A stretch of 64,000 nt of DNA from Amycolatopsis nivea (GTDB taxonomy: Bacteria > Actinomycetota > Actinomycetes > Mycobacteriales > Pseudonocardiaceae). The stretch lies in assembly GCF_004522235.1 (NCBI RefSeq), contig NZ_SDLT01000003.1:310001-374000 (forward strand), in the 5' to 3' direction. The notes below the pieces were generated by a model. That model was given only the letters and a program-made list of their open reading frames with translations, had not been told where the DNA came from and made no database searches. Both the position numbers and the translations under genes were made by a program. Shown in pieces: positions 59,854 to 64,000 of this stretch (the stretch's first letter is position 1; each line of letters starts with the position of its first letter).

Positions 59854-61215
59854 GTGTCGAGCACCTGGTTCTGGATCGTTGTCGTCGCCGTCGTCGTCCT
59901 GGTCGCCGTGCTGGTGTCCGGGCTGCTCATCGCGCGCAAGCGGCGGATCAGCATCGCCGAACAGCGCAAGGTCGAGGAGAAGCCGAAGGGCGGCGGGTAC
60001 GCCGCGAGCGGCGGGATCTCCTTCGCGTCCGGCGGAACGGCCGTCGAGGCGAAACCCGAGCCTGCTCCTTCGCCGGAGCCGGAGCCTTCGCAGGAGCCGG
60101 TGGTCGAGCACCCCGTCGAGGACCGGCCGGAAGTCGACGGCCAGCCCGCGGTCGGCGACGACGCCGCGGTCCCGCGCGACTCCGACCAGCGCACGGTGCG
60201 CGACGTCAAGCTCCCCGAACCGGTCGAGGAAGAAGCTCCCGAAGCGGTCGTGCCGGGAACGGTCGAGCCGATCGAGGAGATCGAGTCCCCGGCCGGCCGG
60301 CTCGAGCGCCTGCGCGGCCGCCTGTCGAAGTCCCGCTCGGTGTTCGGGCAGAGCCTGCTGGGCCTGCTCGGCGGCGGCGACCTGGACGAGGACTCGTGGC
60401 AGGACGTCGAAGACACGCTGCTCATGGCGGACCTCGGCGCAGCCACGACGACCCAGATCGTGGACCGGCTGCGCGACGAACTGAACCGCCGCGCGGTGCG
60501 CACATCGGACGAAGCCCGCGAACTGCTGCACGAGGTGCTGACCGCGGCGCTGTCCACGGACGCCGAGCGCTCCGTCCGGGCCCTGCCGCACGAGGTAGAC
60601 GGCAAGAAGCAGCCCGCGGTCGTGCTGGTGGCGGGCGTGAACGGCACCGGCAAGACCACGACGACCGGCAAACTCGCGCGAGTGCTGGTGGCCCAGGGCG
60701 GCACTGTGGTGCTGGGCGCGGCCGACACGTTCCGCGCCGCGGCCGCCGACCAACTCCAGACGTGGGGCGAACGCGTGGGCGCCTCGGTGGTGCGAGGCAA
60801 GGAAGGCGCAGACCCGGCGGCAGTCGCGTTCGACGCGGTCAAGCAGGGCATCAGCGAGGGCGTGGACACGGTCCTGGTCGACACCGCGGGCCGCCTCCAC
60901 ACGAAGACCGGCCTGATGGACGAACTCGGCAAGGTGAAGCGAGTCGTGGAAAAGCAGGCGCGAGTGGACGAGGTCCTGCTCGTGCTGGACGCGACGACCG
61001 GACAGAACGGGCTCGCGCAGGCCCGGGTGTTCGCCGAGGTCATCGACGTGACGGGCATCGTCCTGACCAAACTGGACGGCACCGCCAAGGGCGGGATCGT
61101 GTTCCAGGTCCAGAAGGAACTGGGAGTGCCGGTGAAGCTGGTGGGGCTGGGCGAGGGGCCGGATGATCTGGCGCCGTTCGAGCCCGGGGCGTTCGTGGAC
61201 GCTTTGCTGGGCTGA
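59854..61215 (+). CDS. ftsY: signal recognition particle receptor FtsY
   Basis: A 453-residue FtsY. An N-terminal membrane helix (residues 6-28) is followed by an acidic Pro/Glu/Val-rich linker (about 60-145), then the NG domain with the GTPase P-loop GVNGTGKTT (about 262-270), DTAGRLHTK, and TKLDGTAKGG. It docks ribosome-SRP complexes to the membrane. A membrane anchor like this is normal in actinobacteria. GTG start at 59854. Confidence 0.95.
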   Translation: MSSTWFWIVVVAVVVLVAVLVSGLLIARKRRISIAEQRKVEEKPKGGGYAASGGISFASGGTAVEAKPEPAPSPEPEPSQEPVVEHPVEDRPEVDGQPAVGDDAAVPRDSDQRTVRDVKLPEPVEEEAPEAVVPGTVEPIEEIESPAGRLERLRGRLSKSRSVFGQSLLGLLGGGDLDEDSWQDVEDTLLMADLGAATTTQIVDRLRDELNRRAVRTSDEARELLHEVLTAALSTDAERSVRALPHEVDGKKQPAVVLVAGVNGTGKTTTTGKLARVLVAQGGTVVLGAADTFRAAAADQLQTWGERVGASVVRGKEGADPAAVAFDAVKQGISEGVDTVLVDTAGRLHTKTGLMDELGKVKRVVEKQARVDEVLLVLDATTGQNGLAQARVFAEVIDVTGIVLTKLDGTAKGGIVFQVQKELGVPVKLVGLGEGPDDLAPFEPGAFVDALLG

Positions 61216-61312
61216 TTCCCCCAGACGGGTGAAGATCGGCTAAAGCGGACATTCCCTGCAGGGTGGCCTGCCACGGTGGGTAGCGGCGCAGCTACGACCA
61301 CGAGGGGTGGGC

Positions 61313-61942
61313 ATGTCGGGCGGGTTTGGCGCGGTCCCGGAAGAACTGTTCCGGACGGCGAATTCGATCGGGGATGTGATCGGCAGCGCCGCGGGCCTGC
61401 TGTGGCAAGGGCCGAGCGGCGACTACGGGCATCGAGGGGTCCAGGCCGGGTGGGCCGGGTTCGTCGAAGAAATCCAGGCCGAGGTCGCCCGGCTGACCGA
61501 GATCGCCGAGGGGCACGGCGACGACCTGCGGACGGCGGCGGGGAAGTACGCGGAGTCCGACGCCGCCGCGACCGGGACGATCGGCAAGTTCGGCTCGGGG
61601 CTCGGCGACCTCTTCGGCGACACTGCCGGAGGCGTGACTCCCTTCGCCGGAGCCGAAGCGCAAGCGGAAGCCAAGATCGGCAGCAGGCTCGAGGGCGCTC
61701 CGGGCGGAGGGTTCACCGGAGGCCTCACACCGAGCCAGCTGGACGAGCGACTCGGCGAGCCCGAAGGCGGACTGCACGACGTTCCCGGAGGCGGCTGGAC
61801 CGGCGGCGCGACCGGACGGATCAGCGGGTCGATCGACGACGACGGGCCGGTGCGGATCATGAGCCCGGAGCGTTCCCGGCAGCTCTTCCCCGATTCCTCG
61901 GGCAAGCCCGCCGGCCGCGACGAGATCGGGCCGGTCTTCTGA
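61313..61942 (+). CDS. hypothetical ESX/type VII-linked helical protein
   Basis: A 209-residue protein. The first ~95 residues are helical and resemble ESX/WXG-type or EspA-like proteins (FGAVPEELFRTANSIGDVIG, then a LWQGPSGDYGHRGV turn and a second helix with AEVARLTEIAEGHGDDLRTAAGKYAESDA). The rest is Gly/Ser-rich, ending DEIGPVF. I use ATG 61313, after GAGGGG; GTG 61307 is possible. It overlaps the next gene (TGATG), so both are made together. Probably a small partner or chaperone of the secreted protein that follows. Confidence 0.65.
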   Translation: MSGGFGAVPEELFRTANSIGDVIGSAAGLLWQGPSGDYGHRGVQAGWAGFVEEIQAEVARLTEIAEGHGDDLRTAAGKYAESDAAATGTIGKFGSGLGDLFGDTAGGVTPFAGAEAQAEAKIGSRLEGAPGGGFTGGLTPSQLDERLGEPEGGLHDVPGGGWTGGATGRISGSIDDDGPVRIMSPERSRQLFPDSSGKPAGRDEIGPVF

Positions 61943-63345
61943 TGGGCGCGGAACTCGGGCAGACCACCGACCCGAAAGCCTTGATCCCCGGCGAGCCGCA
62001 ACTGCTCTCCGGCGACCTGAAAGACCTGGTGCGCAACATCGACAAGATGGCCGGGATTTCCGAAGGGCTCGGCGGGATCGCCCCTCGGGAGTGGTCCGGC
62101 GACGCGGCGGACCGCTTCCGGGAGATCTTCGGGCAGGAGCCGAAGAACTGGATCGAGACGATCGGCGTCCTCGGCAAAGGCGCGACCGCGCTCGCCGACT
62201 ACGGCGACGCGCTGACGTGGAGCCAGAGCGAGGCGCAGCGGGCGATCGAACTCTTCACCCAGGCGCAAGCGGCCTCGCGGGCCGCGGCCGCGGACCACCA
62301 GGTGCAGATGCTGCAGGCCAGCTCGATCGGAGAGGCGATCGCTCCGCTCGTGGATCCCGGCCGGGCCGCCATGTCCGAGGCGCAGCAGATCCTCGAGAAC
62401 GCGCGCGGCAAGCTCGAACAGGTCGGCGGCATGACCGCGGAGGCCCTCGGCTTCAGTCGCGACGAGGACGGCTCGTACTCGAAGGACGTCGGCAAGGGCA
62501 AGGAATTCGGCGCCGACCACCGAAAAACGGTCGACCAATGGAACGACGAGAAGGGCAAGTTCGAGGAAAAAGACCCGGGCGGGTGGCAGAAGAGCCGCTT
62601 CGGCAAGAGCTTCAAGGGCGAATTCGGCAGCCAGTCGGACGGGATGTTCGGCGACAAGATCGGCAGCCTCCTGGAGTCGCTCGGGATCGACACCCACGAA
62701 TCCACTGTCTCGGCCGAGGCGGGCGTGGACCTGCTCGACGGTTCGCTCGAAGGCAAATTCGGGTCCGAGCAGTTCGGCGGCAGCGGGAAGATCGAGGGCG
62801 CGGTGCTCGGCGCGAACGCCGAGGCGCACGCGGGCGCGAGCATCCTGGGCGTCAACGCCGGCGCCTCGGCCGAGGCGTATCTGGCGAAGGGCAGCGCCGA
62901 GGGCGAACTGCACCTGTCCGACCACGCGGGCTTGAAGGGCTCCGCCGAAGGCGAGATCGGGGCCAGCGCTTCCGCGGAAGGTTCGATCGGCGTGACCGGA
63001 GCCCAGGGCAATGCCGAGGCCTTTGTCGGTGCGAGGGTCGAAGGCGACGTCAGCGCCGAAGTCGGCGGCGTGTCGGCCGGTGTGCACGGCGAAGCCTGGG
63101 CCGGTGCGGGCGTGGAAGCGAGCGGCCAGGTCGGCATGGGCGACGACGGCAAGTTCCACCTCGGCGCCTCCATCGGCGTCGGTCTCGGCATCGGCGGCAA
63201 GATCGGATTCGACATCGCGATCGATCCGGGCGAGGTCGTGGACACGGTGAAGGACGTCGCCGACGATGTCGGCGAGGTGGTTTCCGACGTGGGGAATGGC
63301 ATCTCCAACGCGGCGGGGGCCGTCGCCGACTTCCTAGGCTTCTGA
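61942..63345 (+). CDS. putative type VII-secreted protein with Ala/Gly/Glu-repeat C-terminus
   Basis: A 467-residue protein. Residues 1-130 resemble the T7SS signal/WXG-like domain of large secreted effectors (LIPGEPQLLSGDLKDLV..., then REWSGDAADRFREIFG at about 49-63). A charged middle part follows. The C-terminal half (about 245-430) is a quasi-repeat of Ala, Gly, Ser, Glu (SAEGELHL, SAEGEIGAS, SAEGSIGV, and so on), which looks beta-rich, then a Gly-rich segment (GASIGVGLGIGGKIG) and a helical tail. It may be an antibacterial effector or a structural secreted protein. No nuclease or protease motif seen. Confidence 0.7.
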   Translation: MGAELGQTTDPKALIPGEPQLLSGDLKDLVRNIDKMAGISEGLGGIAPREWSGDAADRFREIFGQEPKNWIETIGVLGKGATALADYGDALTWSQSEAQRAIELFTQAQAASRAAAADHQVQMLQASSIGEAIAPLVDPGRAAMSEAQQILENARGKLEQVGGMTAEALGFSRDEDGSYSKDVGKGKEFGADHRKTVDQWNDEKGKFEEKDPGGWQKSRFGKSFKGEFGSQSDGMFGDKIGSLLESLGIDTHESTVSAEAGVDLLDGSLEGKFGSEQFGGSGKIEGAVLGANAEAHAGASILGVNAGASAEAYLAKGSAEGELHLSDHAGLKGSAEGEIGASASAEGSIGVTGAQGNAEAFVGARVEGDVSAEVGGVSAGVHGEAWAGAGVEASGQVGMGDDGKFHLGASIGVGLGIGGKIGFDIAIDPGEVVDTVKDVADDVGEVVSDVGNGISNAAGAVADFLGF

Positions 63346-63373
63346 AAACCAGACCCAGATTCGGAGAAACGCA

Positions 63374-63874
63374 GTGGCATCCACTATTCCGGTTCCGATC
63401 CAGTTCTCGTTGCCCGAGGGCTGGCAATCGGCGCCGCCGGACGAGGTCGGAGCCCCGGGCGCGGCTTTCGTCGCGCTGAAGGCGTCCTCGGCGCGGGACG
63501 GGTTCACTCCCAACATCTCGATCACCGGCGAGATCCGGGAAAACGCCGTCCTCACGGAGATCGGCGACGAAGCGGTCGAGAAACTGCGCGCGGCCGGCGC
63601 TGCCGACGTCCGGCTCGGCAGGCGGAACGAGGTCGGCTCGGACTCGGATCCCGCTTTGACCCAAGCGGTGAAGCTCACGATCCCGTTGCGGGGCAAACCC
63701 GCCGACCTCGTGCAGTTCCAGGTGTTCATGCTGATGCGGGACCAGCGGGAGCCCGAGCGGAGCGCGGTGCTGCACGTGGTGCTGTCCGCGTTGCTCGAGG
63801 ACCAGTTCGAGCACGTGATCGGCGATTTCCAGAAGTTCCTTGCCACCATCGAACCGGAGAAGCCCACCCGATGA
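63374..63874 (+). CDS. LpqN-like protein of the ESX-linked operon
   Basis: A 166-residue protein with the LpqN/LpqT fold pattern: IPVPIQFSLPEGWQ, FTPNISITGEI in the middle, and a C-terminal FEHVIGDFQKFLATI. No signal peptide or lipobox, unlike LpqN itself, so it is probably cytosolic. Homologues often accompany ESX/type VII genes. GTG at 63374, 28 bp after the effector stop; overlaps the next gene (ATGA). Confidence 0.65.
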   Translation: MASTIPVPIQFSLPEGWQSAPPDEVGAPGAAFVALKASSARDGFTPNISITGEIRENAVLTEIGDEAVEKLRAAGAADVRLGRRNEVGSDSDPALTQAVKLTIPLRGKPADLVQFQVFMLMRDQREPERSAVLHVVLSALLEDQFEHVIGDFQKFLATIEPEKPTR

Positions 63875-64000
63875 ACGAAACAGCCCGGCAGCTGCTCGCC
63901 CGGATCGAAGCGATCGATTCCGCGGCGACGGACAACCGGCTGCGCGCCGAGGCCTATCAGCGCATGAACGACGAACTCAAGGAAACTCAAGGACAGGCGA
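63871..64000 (+). CDS. YbaB/EbfC-like protein, N-terminal part (truncated by the window)
   Basis: The first 43 codons of a gene that runs off the right edge. The sequence starts NETARQLLARIEAIDSAAT and is helical and charged, consistent with the YbaB/EbfC nucleoid-associated or EspL-like proteins that follow such operons in related actinomycetes. Too short for certainty. Overlaps the preceding stop. Confidence 0.45.
   Translation, partial: MNETARQLLARIEAIDSAATDNRLRAEAYQRMNDELKETQGQA

Noticed and set aside
61313-64000. Polymorphic toxin with nuclease domain
   Set aside because: The C-terminus of the secreted protein is an Ala/Gly/Glu repeat with no catalytic motif, and no immunity gene is visible within the window.

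Overview
This 64 kb window is chromosomal DNA of a high-GC actinomycete. Strong G/C bias at third codon positions, frequent GTG starts, ATGA/GTGA overlaps between operon genes, an ESX-type secretion locus and a Smc-FtsY locus all fit this. The combination of a protocatechuate operon, a form-II CO-dehydrogenase-like operon and an ShbA/SigD-type sigma factor points to the Pseudonocardiaceae, most likely Amycolatopsis or a close relative. That placement is inference; there is no rRNA or tRNA in the window.

Left part (1-13.0 kb): the tail of an aldo/keto reductase coupled to an amidohydrolase; a small ECF-type sigma factor; a GtrA-domain membrane protein with a long hydrophilic N-terminus; a cysteine-free IscA-like protein; and a hydroxyacid dehydrogenase-glycerate kinase pair. 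Then comes a complete-looking protocatechuate branch (pcaIJFHGDC plus an IclR regulator) that lacks pcaB. A site in front of it resembles the known PcaU/PcaR operator.

Middle part (13-31 kb): a molybdenum hydroxylase cluster (mocA, coxD, coxE, xdhC, coxS, coxL, coxM, coxG), interrupted twice by about 1 kb of repeat-rich DNA with no convincing gene. It is followed by a diguanylate cyclase, a flavin monooxygenase, a secreted discoidin/FN3/phosphoesterase enzyme, an MFS exporter, a beta-propeller-like anchored protein and an alpha/beta hydrolase behind a large inverted-repeat operator.

31-41 kb: a polyol (probably inositol-type) ABC importer with an IolE-like isomerase, diverging from a LacI regulator and an IolG-like dehydrogenase around a perfect 18-bp palindrome; a TetR/SDR divergent pair with two GTCTAGAC sites; a GNAT enzyme; a cluster of palindromes; and asnB.

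41-64 kb: the whole kdp potassium system (a 27-codon membrane ORF, kdpF, A, B, C, D, E); a hypothetical gene; a Pro/Ser/Thr-rich membrane protein; acyP; smc; two paralogous lipoproteins flanking a small secreted crystallin-like protein; an anmK-sodium symporter pair; ftsY; and the start of a type VII secretion-linked operon that runs off the right edge.

The most interesting unexplained structures are: a family of at least four interspersed hairpins whose stems differ between copies yet keep pairing; three regularly spaced CCAATGCNGCATTGG palindromes; the GTCCACNGTGGAC palindrome recurring inside coding sequences; the repeat-rich inserts in the cox cluster; the paralogous lipoprotein locus; and the ESX-linked operon.
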